A stretch of DNA of 64,000 nucleotides from assembly GCA_947591245.1 (NCBI GenBank), contig CANQCY010000005.1:1-64000 (forward strand). The letters are read 5' to 3'. Below the pieces are notes generated by a model. That model did no database searches, had not been told where the DNA came from, and saw only the letters and a list, made by a program, of their open reading frames with translations. Positions 36,490 to 46,150 of the stretch are shown here, one piece after another. The number at the start of each line of letters is the position of its first letter. Positions within the stretch are counted from its first letter, which is position 1. The DNA is from an uncultured Lachnospiraceae bacterium (GTDB lineage Bacteria; Bacillota; Clostridia; Lachnospirales; Lachnospiraceae). The translations under genes were made by a program, and so were the position numbers.

Positions 36490-36637
36490 ACTGCACCGAC
36501 TCCATGCTGCCGGACAAGTTGTCCGCATTCGTATACTCCCCATCATTCCCCGACGCATTTCTCACTGAATCTATATACTTCAAATAATCCGATACCTTCC
36601 CCGACCGATAAAACTCTTCCCAGTTATTATTTTTCAT
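36440..36637 (-). CDS. Small YqzL-like protein overlapping recO
   Basis: A 65-residue protein starting NNNWEEFYRSGKVSDYLKYI, the pattern of the small protein (YqzL-like) found between era and recO in Firmicutes. The N-terminal 25 residues look conserved; the polar tail (NASGNDGEYTNADNLSGSME) is probably disordered. Its last 50 bases overlap recO, suggesting coupled translation. Function unknown. Confidence 0.6.
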   Translation of the reverse strand: MKNNNWEEFYRSGKVSDYLKYIDSVRNASGNDGEYTNADNLSGSMESVQYAEKSDGDGAIRHAGW

Positions 36638-36725
36638 AATGGCTTCCTCCGTGGTTTTTTAATCATTCATTTGAATGTGTTATATTTTTATGATCTCCAC
36701 AAAGGAATGCGCATATACTAGAACA

Positions 36726-37652
36726 TTATTCCAACTGTTTTTTATTGTATCCGAAATTTTTGAGAAGATAATCGCTGTCACGCCAGTCTTTCTTTATCTT
36801 TACCCACAATTTCAGGTTGACCTTCGCATGAAGGAAATCCTCGATCTCCGTCCTCGCCTGCGTCCCGATCTTCTTGAGCATCTGTCCCTGTTTGCCGATG
36901 ATAATACCTTTGTGGGACTCTCTCTCGCATATAATCGTAGCGTCAATATCGTATATTTTTTTCCCTTTTCTGCGAAACTTCATCTGGTCAATCGCCACGG
37001 CGATTCCATGCGGAATCTCATCGGAAAGCTGGCGAAGCGCTTTCTCGCGGATAAGCTCCGCCACGATCTGGCGCTCAGGCTGGTCGGTCACGGTATCCTC
37101 ATCATAAAACTGCGGCCCCTCTTCGAGGTAATCAAACATGACGTCTATCAGATGCTCCACATTGTCGCCTTTTTTCGCCGAAACGGGAATAATTTCGCTA
37201 AAATCCATAATATGCTGATAGGCGTCAATACAGCCGAGAAGCGCATCCTTTTTCACGGTATCGATTTTATTCATGACGAGTATAACCGGAATCCGTGCTT
37301 TTTTCAGCTGCTCAGCAATATGCCGCTCGCCCTTTCCGATAAACGTCGTAGCTTCCACGAGCCACAGGACGATGTCCGCCTCGTCAAAGGTCCTCTCCGC
37401 CACATTTACCATGTACTCGCCCAGCTTATTTTTTGCTTTGTGAATACCTGGAGTGTCCAAAAAAACGATCTGTCCGCGTTCCTCATGGTAAACCGTCTGA
37501 ATCCGGTTTCTCGTTGTCTGCGGTTTGTTGCTCGTAATCGCTATTTTCTGACCAATGATACGGTTCATCAGCGTAGACTTCCCGACATTGGGTCTCCCGA
37601 CAAGCGCGGCAAAGCCGGACTTGTACTCATTCCTCTCATTTGATTCCTGCAT
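36726..37652 (-). CDS. era: GTPase Era
   Basis: A 308-residue GTPase required for 30S ribosome assembly. G1 is GRPNVGKSTLM, G2 region TTRNRIQTV, G3 DTPGIH, G4 NKID and G5 SAKKGDN. The C-terminal KH domain has GIIIGKQGQMLKKIG and VNLKLWVKIKKDWRD. The ATG at 37652 follows GGAGG by 6 bases. It lies between the M16 peptidase and recO genes in one long operon. Confidence 0.97.
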   Translation of the reverse strand: MQESNERNEYKSGFAALVGRPNVGKSTLMNRIIGQKIAITSNKPQTTRNRIQTVYHEERGQIVFLDTPGIHKAKNKLGEYMVNVAERTFDEADIVLWLVEATTFIGKGERHIAEQLKKARIPVILVMNKIDTVKKDALLGCIDAYQHIMDFSEIIPVSAKKGDNVEHLIDVMFDYLEEGPQFYDEDTVTDQPERQIVAELIREKALRQLSDEIPHGIAVAIDQMKFRRKGKKIYDIDATIICERESHKGIIIGKQGQMLKKIGTQARTEIEDFLHAKVNLKLWVKIKKDWRDSDYLLKNFGYNKKQLE

Positions 37653-37685
37653 CGTTTCCTCCATGCGCGCACGCCTTTTGCACTC

Positions 37686-40622
37686 TCATATCGTATCAAT
37701 CCTGCGGAACAGGGCGCTGTTTTCCCTGACCTTATCCTCATTGCCGAGAACACAGATCTTATCCGCACCCAGAACGGCTTCCGCCATCTCCGCCGCCTTC
37801 CGGATATCCTCGCTTGTGGCAGCAAGCACCTGATCCCGTTCCCGCTGCACATCTTCTTCATTCACGCCGGTAAAATAAGCCGCCATGGATCGGTTTCCTT
37901 TGGCTTTTGGCATAAGGGGCGCGTCCATATGGCTAATCGTACCGATGATATATTTTGTCATATCCCGCTCATCCGCCGCAAAATTTCTCAAATACTCCGG
38001 CACGGCTTTATAGACATCATTTGTCTCTGCAAGCTTGGGATCGCGGTACGAGACAAAAAATCCCTCTCCCGTATTGCCAAATCCGCACATTGCGCCGTAT
38101 GCGCCGCCTTTTACCCGCACCTCATTCCAGAGGTAGTCAAAACTCAATATGGATCTCACTATTTTGTACACGCCGGTGTAAGCCACGCCGGCATCCATAA
38201 AATTGCCTGAACGCGCCACATACTGAACCTGTCCGGCCGTCATAAATCCCTCGTTGTCCGCGATATCTTCACACCGGCAGTCCGGCTTTTCCAAATCCTT
38301 TTCTGCGGCGCCAGACGCTTTTTCTCCCGCAGGAAACTTCTGCAGGAATTGCAAAAACGCTTTCTCAAACGCGGCATAATCCTCTTTCGCACAAGTGATT
38401 CCCGCAATCATATTGCCACGGACAAAGATCCGTTCCGTGAGCTGCTTCAATACCTGAATGAGATTTTGGCTGTGTTCTTCAAAATTTTCCTCCAGCTCTT
38501 TCAGGAAACGGTAATATGAAATACCGCTAATCTGCTCGTCATACATGCAAGGCTCCGACGTATACGCCATCGCTCGGCTCACCGCCGTACTGTGTCCTGC
38601 TGACACAAGGCGAACCTCAAGGTATGACCTCTGTTCGCCAATGATCTCCCGAAGACGCTTTTTGTCATCAAGATGGGACTTCGTGACCGCCTCGCATAAA
38701 AGTTCCAGAATCCGTTGCGTTTTGCCGGTAAACGCTTTTGTGCCAAAAACGAGGTAAGCGTCATACTGCCCGCGGCGCGCTCTGCTCTGGTACATTCTCG
38801 GCTCAAAATACATATCCCCCGCATTCTGAAGAATCTCATTGGAAAAGGACAGCTTGTCGCGCTCATCCGTATCCACGCACCCAAGCACACTGGAAAGCAG
38901 GCTGATATACGGGGCATACTCGCTCAAAAGCGGCTTTATATTGAAATATAAATTGATATAGTGGATGCCATTTGTAAAATAGTCATGCTGGATGACCGGA
39001 CAATCCCCCGCCATCTTTTTCACATTAGAAAATCCGAGCGCTTTCTTTCCGATATCTTCCCGCGCCAAAAGCGGTATTTTTTCCAGCATTTCTTTCGGCG
39101 ACGGTTCCTCCTGGTACTTTCTTAGCTCTTTTGTCTCCCGGACAAGCTTCTCCTTCTCTTCCTGGGTAAGCGTCTCGAAATATTGTTGCAGGCGCTTCGT
39201 CTGCTCCGCCTCCATCTGCGCAGTAAGGCCTGTTTTCGGCTCCACCGTCACGACAGACCGATGCGTGTTGTCAAGAAGGCAGGTGCGGATCAGAGATTCA
39301 AAATACCCGCTATCCATCTCCTCTCTCAGTTTCTGAAAGGTGTCGTTTGCCCGAATATGGATAAACGGCTGATCTCCGTCATAAAGCCAGCTGTCAAAAA
39401 TCTGCAGCCCATACATCAGCCCTTTCGGATACGCTCCGAAATCCGCCTCCCTGTAGCGGAATTCCATTGCATTCAATCCGGCGCTCAGAGAATCCCGGTT
39501 AATCCCATCTTTTACAAGCTTCTCCAACTCTTCGCGAATGACGGACACAAACTGTTCTTTCTTATCCGCCGACACATTTTTTGCGATAATGGAAAAATAC
39601 GGCTGTCTTATGCTCTCCTCAAAAAAACCTGTTATTTCCGTTCCGATTCCCTGATCGAGAAGCGCCTGCTTCACCGGCGCCCCAACGCCCTGTACGAGAA
39701 CATAATTCAGCACCTGAAAAGCGATATACATATCCCTGTCAAGGGAAGTTCCCGTCACAGCATTATAACTGAAATACGCTTTATTTTCTTCGGACTCGCC
39801 TTCCGCCAGCGAATAATGCCCGCTTACCTCCACAGGCCTATCAAAACCTTTCTGCTCGCGGATAGCAGAATCCACCTCAAGATAATCAAAACTGCTCAGA
39901 TAATTTTCATCAATCCACGCAAGCTTCTCCGCCATATCCATGTCGCCATACAGATAGAGATAACTGTTCGACGGATGATAATAGCGGGAATGAAAGTCCA
40001 AAAATTCCTCATATGTGAGATCCGGAATCACCGCCGGGTCGCCGCCCGACTCCCGTCCATACGCATTATCCGGAAATAAGGATTGCTGGATCTTCCGCTC
40101 CAGAAGCTCTTTTGGAGAAGAAAAAACGCCCTTCATTTCATTAAATACTACGCCGTTATATTTTAATGTTCCGTTTACATCTTCCAGCTCGTAATGCCAG
40201 CCCTCCTGCTTAAAAATCTTTTCTTCCTTGTATATATTCGGATAAAATACTGCATCAAGATACACATGCATTAAATTCTGAAAATCCTTATCATTGCAGC
40301 TGGCAACAGGATACACCGTTTTGTCAGGATACGTCATGGCGTTCAAAAACGTATTGAGAGAACCCTTCTCCAATTCAATGAACGGATCCTTAACCGGAAA
40401 ATCCTTTGAGCCGCACAGCACAGAATGCTCCACAATATGCGCCACACCGGTTGAATCTCCGGGCGGAGTCCGGAATCCGATGGAAAACACTTTATTGTCA
40501 TCTTCCGTTTCAATCGCCACGACTCTTGCTTTCGTTTTCTCGTGTTCAAGAAGATATCCTTGGGCGTCTAATTCCCTAAGCTCCTGTTTTACGATTACCC
40601 TGTATCCGTTTACGTCCTTCAT
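37686..40622 (-). CDS. M16C-family zinc metallopeptidase (PreP/insulinase-like)
   Basis: A 978-residue peptidase. The inverted zinc motif HxxEH is in GVAHIVEHSVLCGSKDFPVKD. The downstream glutamate region (LNTFLNAMTYPDKTVYPVAS) and length match the M16C presequence-protease type that degrades peptides in a closed chamber. The C-terminal inactive half has SRAMAYTSEP and RVKGGAYGAMCGFGNTGEGF. The ATG at 40622 follows CGGAGGG. Its start overlaps the glgB end by 47 bases. It is cytosolic, with no signal peptide. Confidence 0.92.
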   Translation of the reverse strand: MKDVNGYRVIVKQELRELDAQGYLLEHEKTKARVVAIETEDDNKVFSIGFRTPPGDSTGVAHIVEHSVLCGSKDFPVKDPFIELEKGSLNTFLNAMTYPDKTVYPVASCNDKDFQNLMHVYLDAVFYPNIYKEEKIFKQEGWHYELEDVNGTLKYNGVVFNEMKGVFSSPKELLERKIQQSLFPDNAYGRESGGDPAVIPDLTYEEFLDFHSRYYHPSNSYLYLYGDMDMAEKLAWIDENYLSSFDYLEVDSAIREQKGFDRPVEVSGHYSLAEGESEENKAYFSYNAVTGTSLDRDMYIAFQVLNYVLVQGVGAPVKQALLDQGIGTEITGFFEESIRQPYFSIIAKNVSADKKEQFVSVIREELEKLVKDGINRDSLSAGLNAMEFRYREADFGAYPKGLMYGLQIFDSWLYDGDQPFIHIRANDTFQKLREEMDSGYFESLIRTCLLDNTHRSVVTVEPKTGLTAQMEAEQTKRLQQYFETLTQEEKEKLVRETKELRKYQEEPSPKEMLEKIPLLAREDIGKKALGFSNVKKMAGDCPVIQHDYFTNGIHYINLYFNIKPLLSEYAPYISLLSSVLGCVDTDERDKLSFSNEILQNAGDMYFEPRMYQSRARRGQYDAYLVFGTKAFTGKTQRILELLCEAVTKSHLDDKKRLREIIGEQRSYLEVRLVSAGHSTAVSRAMAYTSEPCMYDEQISGISYYRFLKELEENFEEHSQNLIQVLKQLTERIFVRGNMIAGITCAKEDYAAFEKAFLQFLQKFPAGEKASGAAEKDLEKPDCRCEDIADNEGFMTAGQVQYVARSGNFMDAGVAYTGVYKIVRSILSFDYLWNEVRVKGGAYGAMCGFGNTGEGFFVSYRDPKLAETNDVYKAVPEYLRNFAADERDMTKYIIGTISHMDAPLMPKAKGNRSMAAYFTGVNEEDVQRERDQVLAATSEDIRKAAEMAEAVLGADKICVLGNEDKVRENSALFRRIDTI

Positions 40623-42900
40623 TTTTCCCTCCGTTTTCTTTCTTTTTCTGCGTCGGCGTACAGCTGAAAATCTGTACCGCCGACGGCGCCAATACAATTT
40701 CTATGGAATCTTCCAGTCCATCGTATTTTATTGCTTTGGACTGTTTCAGTCTCGGATTTATATTTCCCGTTCCCCCAAAACCTATACTGTCGCTATTGAA
40801 TATTTCCTTATATTTTCCGGCAAATGGCACGCCAATGCGGAAAGCCTCATACGCTACCGGCGTAAAATTGCATACGACCAGTAACGTTTCCTGACTGCCT
40901 TTGCGTATAAATGAAATTACGCTGTGATCCGCGTCCAACATACTGAGCCAGCGAAATCCGTCCGGTTCGCCGTCCTTCTCATAAAGCGCCGGATGGTCTT
41001 TATAAAATTTCCACAACTCCGCCACATAATCATGCAGAAGCGAATTGGGTGATTTTATGGAAACGATTTCCCCGGAGCCGCTCCTTGCCGCTTTCCAGTC
41101 ATCTAACAGCTGCCAGTCCAGTTCCCTCTCTTCACTCCACTCGCGTTCCTGCCCGAAATCCTGTCCCATAAATAAAAGTTTTTTGCCCGGATGAACCGCC
41201 ATATAGCCATAGGTCAGACGAAGCCCGGCAAACTTTTGTTCCGTCGTACCCGGCATTTTCCCGTACATCGACCTCTTCCCATGAACAACCTCGTCATGAG
41301 AAAAAACAAGGGCGAAATTTTCCGAATAATGATATACCATACTGAACGTCAGCATCCCGTGCCGTCCTTTACGAAAAAGCGGATCCGTTTGGATATACTC
41401 CAGATAATCATTCATCCAGCCCATATTCCATTTAATGTCAAAGCCAAGCCCTCCATCTTCCACCGCACCGGTAACCATCGGCCACGCAGTGGATTCCTCG
41501 GCGATTGTAAACGTACCGTCTTTTCTCTCTTTCACTTTCTGATTCAGCCGCTTCAAAAAATCCACCGCCTCAAGATTTTCCACGCCGCCATACATGTTTG
41601 CAACCCACTCGCCGTCTTGTTTGCCATAATCCAGGTAGAGCATGGACGCCACAGCGTCAAACCGGAGTCCGTCAGCATGATACCTTTCAAGCCAGAACAG
41701 GGCGTTTGAAATAAGGAAATTCGCTACTTCGGAACGTCCGTAATTATAAATCACCGTTCCCCAATGCGGGTGCATGCTCTGTCTCGGATCCGGGCTCTCA
41801 TACAGGCAGGTACCGTCAAACCTCGCAAGGCCGTGCTCATCTTTTGGAAAATGAGCCGGCACCCAGTCCAGAATAACGCCAATTCCGTTCTGATGCATGT
41901 AATCAACGAAATATTGGAAATCATCCGGCGTACCATACCTGGATGTCGGGGCAAAATACCCCGTCACCTGATATCCCCACGAAGCGTCGTACGGATATTC
42001 CATCACCGGCATAAGCTCCACATGGGTATAGCCTGTCTTCAGGCAGTAATCAGCCAGCATCGGCGCAATTTCCCGATATGTATAAAAGCGCTCCGGCTGC
42101 TCTGCGCCCTCTTCCGGTTTCGGTTTTCGGAAAGAGCCGAGCTGCACTTCATAAATGATCAGCGGCTCCTTTAGGATCTCTTTCTTTTTTCTATCCTCCA
42201 TCCACTTGCCGTCATTCCATTTATGTTGTCCGATATCCCAGACCACACTGGCTGTCGCCGGACGTTTTTCACAATAATACCCATATGGATCCGCTTTCAA
42301 AACAACCTTCCCGTCGGCTCCGTGTATCTCATATTTGTACAGCGCCCCCGCCGGAACATGCTCTACAAATAATTCAAAAATCCCCGTCTCATGACGCTTC
42401 ATCGGATTTCTTCTTCCATCCCATTTATTAAAATCCCCGACAACGCTCACAGACGCCGCATTCGGCGCCCAAACGGCAAAATTGACGCCGCTGCGTCCGC
42501 CTATTGCGCGCAGATGGGCTCCCAGCTTTTCATATACCGTATCGTGCGTACCATTTGCAAACATCGCCTCGTCCATCGCATCCACAAAATCATCCGCATC
42601 ATAGGGATCGCACATCTCAACCGTACTGCCATCCGCTCCCTGGACGAGATATATATACTCCGGAACCGTTTCCCCTGTCAAAAAAGCGGCGAAATAACCG
42701 CTCTCATCCATTTTCTTCATCTGCACGGCACGCCTGCCCTTGACCTTTACCGATACCTTTTGCGCCTCTGGGAAAAAACAGCGCACAAGCGCCTTCCCGT
42801 CAACAACGGCAGATCCCAGTATTTCCTGCGGGCAGCTGCACTCTGCGTACTCCAAATCCTCAATCTTCGGCCACTCCATGTAGTCTTCTAATTTTGCCAT
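40576..42900 (-). CDS. glgB: 1,4-alpha-glucan branching enzyme
   Basis: A 774-residue GH13 enzyme that makes alpha-1,6 branches in glycogen. An extra N-terminal carbohydrate-binding module (about 10-110) precedes the CBM48 domain (GGRSGVNFAVWAPNAASVSVVGDFNKWDGR). The barrel follows with ELMPVMEYPYDASWGYQVTGYFAPTSR, nucleophile Asp in DGLRFDAVASMLY, acid Glu in TIAEESTAWP and ALVFSHDEVVHGK. It has a lysine-rich, low-complexity C-terminus (about 750-774) that lies over the start of the peptidase gene, so the true protein may tolerate any sequence there. Confidence 0.96.
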   Translation of the reverse strand: MAKLEDYMEWPKIEDLEYAECSCPQEILGSAVVDGKALVRCFFPEAQKVSVKVKGRRAVQMKKMDESGYFAAFLTGETVPEYIYLVQGADGSTVEMCDPYDADDFVDAMDEAMFANGTHDTVYEKLGAHLRAIGGRSGVNFAVWAPNAASVSVVGDFNKWDGRRNPMKRHETGIFELFVEHVPAGALYKYEIHGADGKVVLKADPYGYYCEKRPATASVVWDIGQHKWNDGKWMEDRKKKEILKEPLIIYEVQLGSFRKPKPEEGAEQPERFYTYREIAPMLADYCLKTGYTHVELMPVMEYPYDASWGYQVTGYFAPTSRYGTPDDFQYFVDYMHQNGIGVILDWVPAHFPKDEHGLARFDGTCLYESPDPRQSMHPHWGTVIYNYGRSEVANFLISNALFWLERYHADGLRFDAVASMLYLDYGKQDGEWVANMYGGVENLEAVDFLKRLNQKVKERKDGTFTIAEESTAWPMVTGAVEDGGLGFDIKWNMGWMNDYLEYIQTDPLFRKGRHGMLTFSMVYHYSENFALVFSHDEVVHGKRSMYGKMPGTTEQKFAGLRLTYGYMAVHPGKKLLFMGQDFGQEREWSEERELDWQLLDDWKAARSGSGEIVSIKSPNSLLHDYVAELWKFYKDHPALYEKDGEPDGFRWLSMLDADHSVISFIRKGSQETLLVVCNFTPVAYEAFRIGVPFAGKYKEIFNSDSIGFGGTGNINPRLKQSKAIKYDGLEDSIEIVLAPSAVQIFSCTPTQKKKENGGKNEGRKRIQGNRKTGA

Positions 42901-42912
42901 CCGGTTTCCTCC

Positions 42913-43590
42913 TTATTCTTCGTACCACTCCAAAATCCTCTCGCCCTCTTCTGTATACCTTTCCTCAGATTTCGGCGTATATTTACGCAGCAGATGTTCC
43001 ATCGGGAAGGTGTAAAGAAACGCCGCCGTCCCCGGCACAAATACGAGCAGGATCGGCATTGCCGCAACAAAACCCGCATAGACGCCAAATCCCGCCGCAA
43101 ACAAAATAATCAGCAGCATCAATGTATGCAAAAAATGCCGGAAAGCCAGATAGAGCGAAAAGCGGAAAATCTGCGCTAATTTCATTTGAAAGCGGGACAG
43201 CACGCAAAACGCATACGACATAACGCACGCCGCCAGCAAACCAATCGCAAGATAAGCTCCCGCCAGATATCCGCCGTACTCCGACTCCGCATCCGTGATC
43301 CCGACAGTATTCAGATTAAAATATAAAATCCCGTACAGCGCCGCAAATATGATCCATATAACTGTAGCGGGAACAAAATTCCTGCGGAATCCCCTCCAAA
43401 ATTCCGTCCACACATAACTGCGGTCGTGCCGCAGCACTTTCGCCCCCACATAATACAGCGCCGTCGTTGCCGCTCCGATCGTCACGACCGGAATGCAAAA
43501 TATGACATAAATAATACTCAGCCAGCCGATATCAAATATTTTCGACAACGCCTTCATAACTGCATTATCCGAATTAAAAAAACGCTCCAT
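42913..43590 (-). CDS. YesL-like (DUF624) membrane protein
   Basis: A 225-residue protein with five to six membrane helices. The N-terminus has FDIGWLSIIYVIFCIPVVTIGAATTALYYVGAKVLR followed by SYVWTEFWRGFRRNF, the YesL/DUF624 signature. Members sit beside carbohydrate-use genes; function unknown. It lies 12 bases before glgB and 47 bases after DUF1015. Confidence 0.85.
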   Translation of the reverse strand: MERFFNSDNAVMKALSKIFDIGWLSIIYVIFCIPVVTIGAATTALYYVGAKVLRHDRSYVWTEFWRGFRRNFVPATVIWIIFAALYGILYFNLNTVGITDAESEYGGYLAGAYLAIGLLAACVMSYAFCVLSRFQMKLAQIFRFSLYLAFRHFLHTLMLLIILFAAGFGVYAGFVAAMPILLVFVPGTAAFLYTFPMEHLLRKYTPKSEERYTEEGERILEWYEE

Positions 43591-43637
43591 GCACCTCTCA
43601 CTCCTCGTTCATTCCGTTCTGTATTTCCTAGCGCCTG

Positions 43638-44873
43638 TTATATTTTATGAATAAATAACCCGCTCCTGAGCTTTGGCTCAAACCATGTAGATTTCGGCGG
43701 CATCAAAAGTCCGTTGTCCGCCACGTCAAACAGCTCGTCAATGGAAGTGGGATACATCGAAAAAGAAACGCACATATCATTGTCCGCCCGCCTCTCCAGC
43801 TCCTCCAGCCCCCGGATACCGCCCACAAAATCAATACGGCTGTCCGTCCTCGGATCGCCGATTCCGAGAACCGGCCCGAGAAGTTCATCCTGAAGAACGG
43901 AAACATCAAGACTTCCGACGGCGTCCTTTCCCTCAAAAAGCTGCGGGCGCGCCGTCAGCCGATACCATTTTCCTCCGGTATACATGCCGAATACGCCCTT
44001 TTGATCCGGCGCCACAGGAACATCAGACTCTTTCACCGCAAATTTCTCCGACACCTTCTCCATAAACTCGTCCTGCGTCAAACCGTTTAAATCCCTGACT
44101 GTCCGGTTATAATCCATAATCATCAGCTCGTCATGCGGAAACAGCGCCGAGAGAAAATAATTAAATTCTTCCTTCCCGGTAAACCCCGCATTTTCCCGCC
44201 GCCGTTTCAGTCCTACTTTAACGGCAGAGGCTGCCCGGTGGTGTCCATCGGCGATATAGATCCGGTCAATCTCCTGAAAGGCGCGGTAAATACATTCCAC
44301 ATCTTCTGCTTTGCTGATTTTCCACACGCGATGGGAAACGCCATCCCTTGCTGTAAAGTCATAGAGCGGCTCTGTTTTTATATATTTATTTGTGATTTTG
44401 TTTATCGCCTCATTCGATCGGTAAGCCAGAAAAATCGGTCCCGTCTGCGCTGAACACGTATCCACGTGGGTAATGCGGTCTACCTCCTTATCCGCCCTCG
44501 TATTTTCATGTTTTTTAATCACGTTATTGACATAATCATCCACAGATGAACATGCCACAAGCCCTGTCTGTGAACGTCCGTCCATCACAAGCTGATAAAT
44601 ATAATAGGCTCTGTCCTCATCTGTGACATACACGCCGTCTGCGATGTCCTTCTCAAGCAGCTCTTTCGCCTTCTCATACACCTCCGGAGCATATGTATCT
44701 ACAGAATCCGCAAAGCTTGTCTCCGCCCGGTCTATTTTCAAAAAGGAGAGCGGTTCGCGCTGCACTTCCTTCTTCGCTTCCTCCCTATTGTAAACATCGT
44801 ATGGTAACGCCGCCACTCGCGCTGCCAAATGCGCTGCCGGACGGACACAGCAAAATGGTTTGATCTCTGCCAT
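43638..44873 (-). CDS. DUF1015-family protein
   Basis: A 411-residue protein of the DUF1015 family (about 410 residues): AEIKPFCCVRPAAHLAARVAALPYDVYNREEA at the start, RAYYIYQLVMDGRSQTGLVAC, ENTRADKEVDRITHV and IYIADGHHRAASAVKVGLKRR with the conserved DGHHR. Function is not established. Relatives sit near serine and D-3-phosphoglycerate metabolism genes. It is the first gene of the operon leading through yesL, glgB, M16 peptidase and era to recO; the promoter is at 45019-45047. Confidence 0.9.
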   Translation of the reverse strand: MAEIKPFCCVRPAAHLAARVAALPYDVYNREEAKKEVQREPLSFLKIDRAETSFADSVDTYAPEVYEKAKELLEKDIADGVYVTDEDRAYYIYQLVMDGRSQTGLVACSSVDDYVNNVIKKHENTRADKEVDRITHVDTCSAQTGPIFLAYRSNEAINKITNKYIKTEPLYDFTARDGVSHRVWKISKAEDVECIYRAFQEIDRIYIADGHHRAASAVKVGLKRRRENAGFTGKEEFNYFLSALFPHDELMIMDYNRTVRDLNGLTQDEFMEKVSEKFAVKESDVPVAPDQKGVFGMYTGGKWYRLTARPQLFEGKDAVGSLDVSVLQDELLGPVLGIGDPRTDSRIDFVGGIRGLEELERRADNDMCVSFSMYPTSIDELFDVADNGLLMPPKSTWFEPKLRSGLFIHKI

Positions 44874-45316
44874 TATTCTCCCTCATTTCTGCTTTTTTCC
44901 TTCTGGGCGGCTGCGCTTCATGACAGCCCCACAGGTAAAAATGATTTGCGTTCAGTCGTCCTGCGGGCTGAAAATCCATACTGCGCCATTAAGCCGAAAG
45001 CCAACAAGACATAATACTAGTATATCGAAAAATGAAAAAGAAAACAAGTCTTTTGTTGTTCGCGCGTTCGCCAACATGGCGGCACGACGGTTACGATTCA
45101 CGGTAAGGCGAATATTTTGTTATTTATTGCAAAAAATATCACAGAGTCAAACGCCCGCATGCGCGTGCGGCTCATTGCGCATGCGCTCAACAAACAAGCC
45201 GTCTTTGCAGTATGCCGAGTTCCCCGCAGGAAAAATGATGACGAAAAAAATAGGCTCAGTAAAACCATTTTCATAACGTTTTGTGCCTGAGCGAAGCGAA
45301 AGGAATGGATATAAAC
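44874..45316. other. Intergenic region with a GC palindrome
   Basis: There is no credible gene here; short frames are open on both strands but lack start sites. It contains the promoter at 45019-45047. A GC-rich imperfect hairpin also lies here, with arms GCATGCGC (45157-45164) and GCGCATGC (45177-45184). The segment 45070-45250 has a mixed composition and could be a dispersed intergenic element or a decayed gene. Confidence 0.4.
45019..45047 (-). promoter_or_regulatory. Promoter of the DUF1015-to-recO operon
   Basis: TTGTTT (45047-45042) and TATACT (45024-45019) on the minus strand are 17 bases apart. The -10 box lies in the palindrome ATACTAGTAT (45014-45023). Confidence 0.5.
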
Positions 45317-45721
45317 ATGAAAATACAGGATTCCACAAAAAATTTTATCAAATGCGGCGTATACGGATGGAGCTTTGAATGCCTGTGGACCGGCATTCAT
45401 TCACTTGCCACACGGAAAAAGCAGCTTACCTGCAGCACGTCCATGTGGATGTTTCCCATCTATGGCCTTGCCGCTTTCATTAATCCCATCCACAATCTTT
45501 TTAAAAACATGAATGTCGTTTTCCGGGGTTTGATCTATACTGCATGCATATTCGCAACAGAATACGGAACCGGCAGAATACTGCGAAAAAAACAATGCTG
45601 CCCATGGGACTACAGTGATGCAAAACACAATATAAAGGGGCTGATCCGCCTTGATTATGCCCCCCTTTGGTTTATCGTCGGACTATTTTACGAAAAAATG
45701 CTGAGTCCCAAACGAGATTAA
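45317..45721 (+). CDS. Putative ABC-transporter-type small membrane protein
   Basis: A 134-residue protein with about four hydrophobic segments (FIKCGVYGWSFECLWTGIHSL, WMFPIYGLAAFINPI, VVFRGLIYTACIFATEYGTG, APLWFIVGLFYEKML). The pattern with GRILRK...CPWDYSD and IRLDYAPLWFIVGL matches the family annotated as putative ABC transporter type (pfam06541), function unknown. The ATG at 45317 follows AAAGGA by 12 bases; the ATG at 45305 is too near that site. Confidence 0.7.
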   Translation: MKIQDSTKNFIKCGVYGWSFECLWTGIHSLATRKKQLTCSTSMWMFPIYGLAAFINPIHNLFKNMNVVFRGLIYTACIFATEYGTGRILRKKQCCPWDYSDAKHNIKGLIRLDYAPLWFIVGLFYEKMLSPKRD

Positions 45722-45754
45722 GGCGCCGCCGGCACATTCGCCGCCATTAACTCT

Positions 45755-45814
45755 TGTCTAAAATGGGCATTGGTAAATTGATAAAGAACCTCGAAAAGAT
45801 GTAATTTTAGACAG
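45755..45814. repeat. 10-bp perfect inverted repeat flanking 40 bases
   Basis: TGTCTAAAAT (45755-45764) and ATTTTAGACA (45805-45814) are exact inverted copies. They resemble the terminal repeats of a small insertion-sequence remnant or MITE. No transposase is present. The stretch is AT-rich relative to neighbours. Confidence 0.55.
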
Positions 45815-45827
45815 TCACTATAAAATA

Positions 45828-45887
45828 TAGGGAGAAATTTTATTGAACCAATATTATAGTAACTGATATTAAAAATTTTTCCCTATT
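45828..45887. repeat. 15-bp inverted repeat upstream of the small island gene
   Basis: The arms 45828-45842 and 45873-45887 pair over 15 bp with one G-U. The repeat lies 45 bases before the small ORF at 45932 and may be an attenuator-like hairpin or a terminal repeat. Confidence 0.5.
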
Positions 45888-45931
45888 CTTCAAGAAGGGA
45901 GATTAAGAAAACGGAAGAACTGTATTCAATT

Positions 45932-46141
45932 ATGAGAGACTTTTTAGAGGCAGAGTATAATCAAGAAGCTTTGCTATGTCTTTTAGATGCGGCAGAAACC
46001 GCATATGGCGGCGAAAAAGAGAGCGCGGCGAATTTGATTGCCAACAGTGCGAAATTCTATTCGCAAGCCTTACAAGAGGCATTAAAAACAGCAATTAATA
46101 GATTAGATTCGTACATAGCAGAAAATGCAAAAAAGCGATAG
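45932..46141 (+). CDS. Small helical protein of an accessory island
   Basis: A 69-residue, helix-forming acidic protein (MRDFLEAEYNQEALLCLLDAAETAYGG ... KFYSQALQEALKTAINRLDSYIAE). The frame is open further upstream, where 9-10 codons (reading IKKTEELYSI) look like native N-terminus. There is a Shine-Dalgarno AAGGGAG but only an ATT in place of ATG, so the original start may have been lost. The ATG at 45932 is what remains. It lies next to a broken XRE regulator, an arrangement seen in integrative elements. Family function unknown. Confidence 0.5.
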   Translation: MRDFLEAEYNQEALLCLLDAAETAYGGEKESAANLIANSAKFYSQALQEALKTAINRLDSYIAENAKKR

Positions 46142-46150
46142 GAAGCCAAC

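Noticed and set aside
40576-40622. Frameshift suspected where glgB and the M16 peptidase overlap
   Set aside because: Both proteins are complete with normal lengths; the overlap lies in a lysine-rich glgB tail and is best read as simple gene overlap.
45122-45400. Possible small genes on the minus strand in the 45.1-45.4 kb gap
   Set aside because: The frames lack start signals and overlap the membrane protein gene on the other strand; translations show no recognisable pattern.
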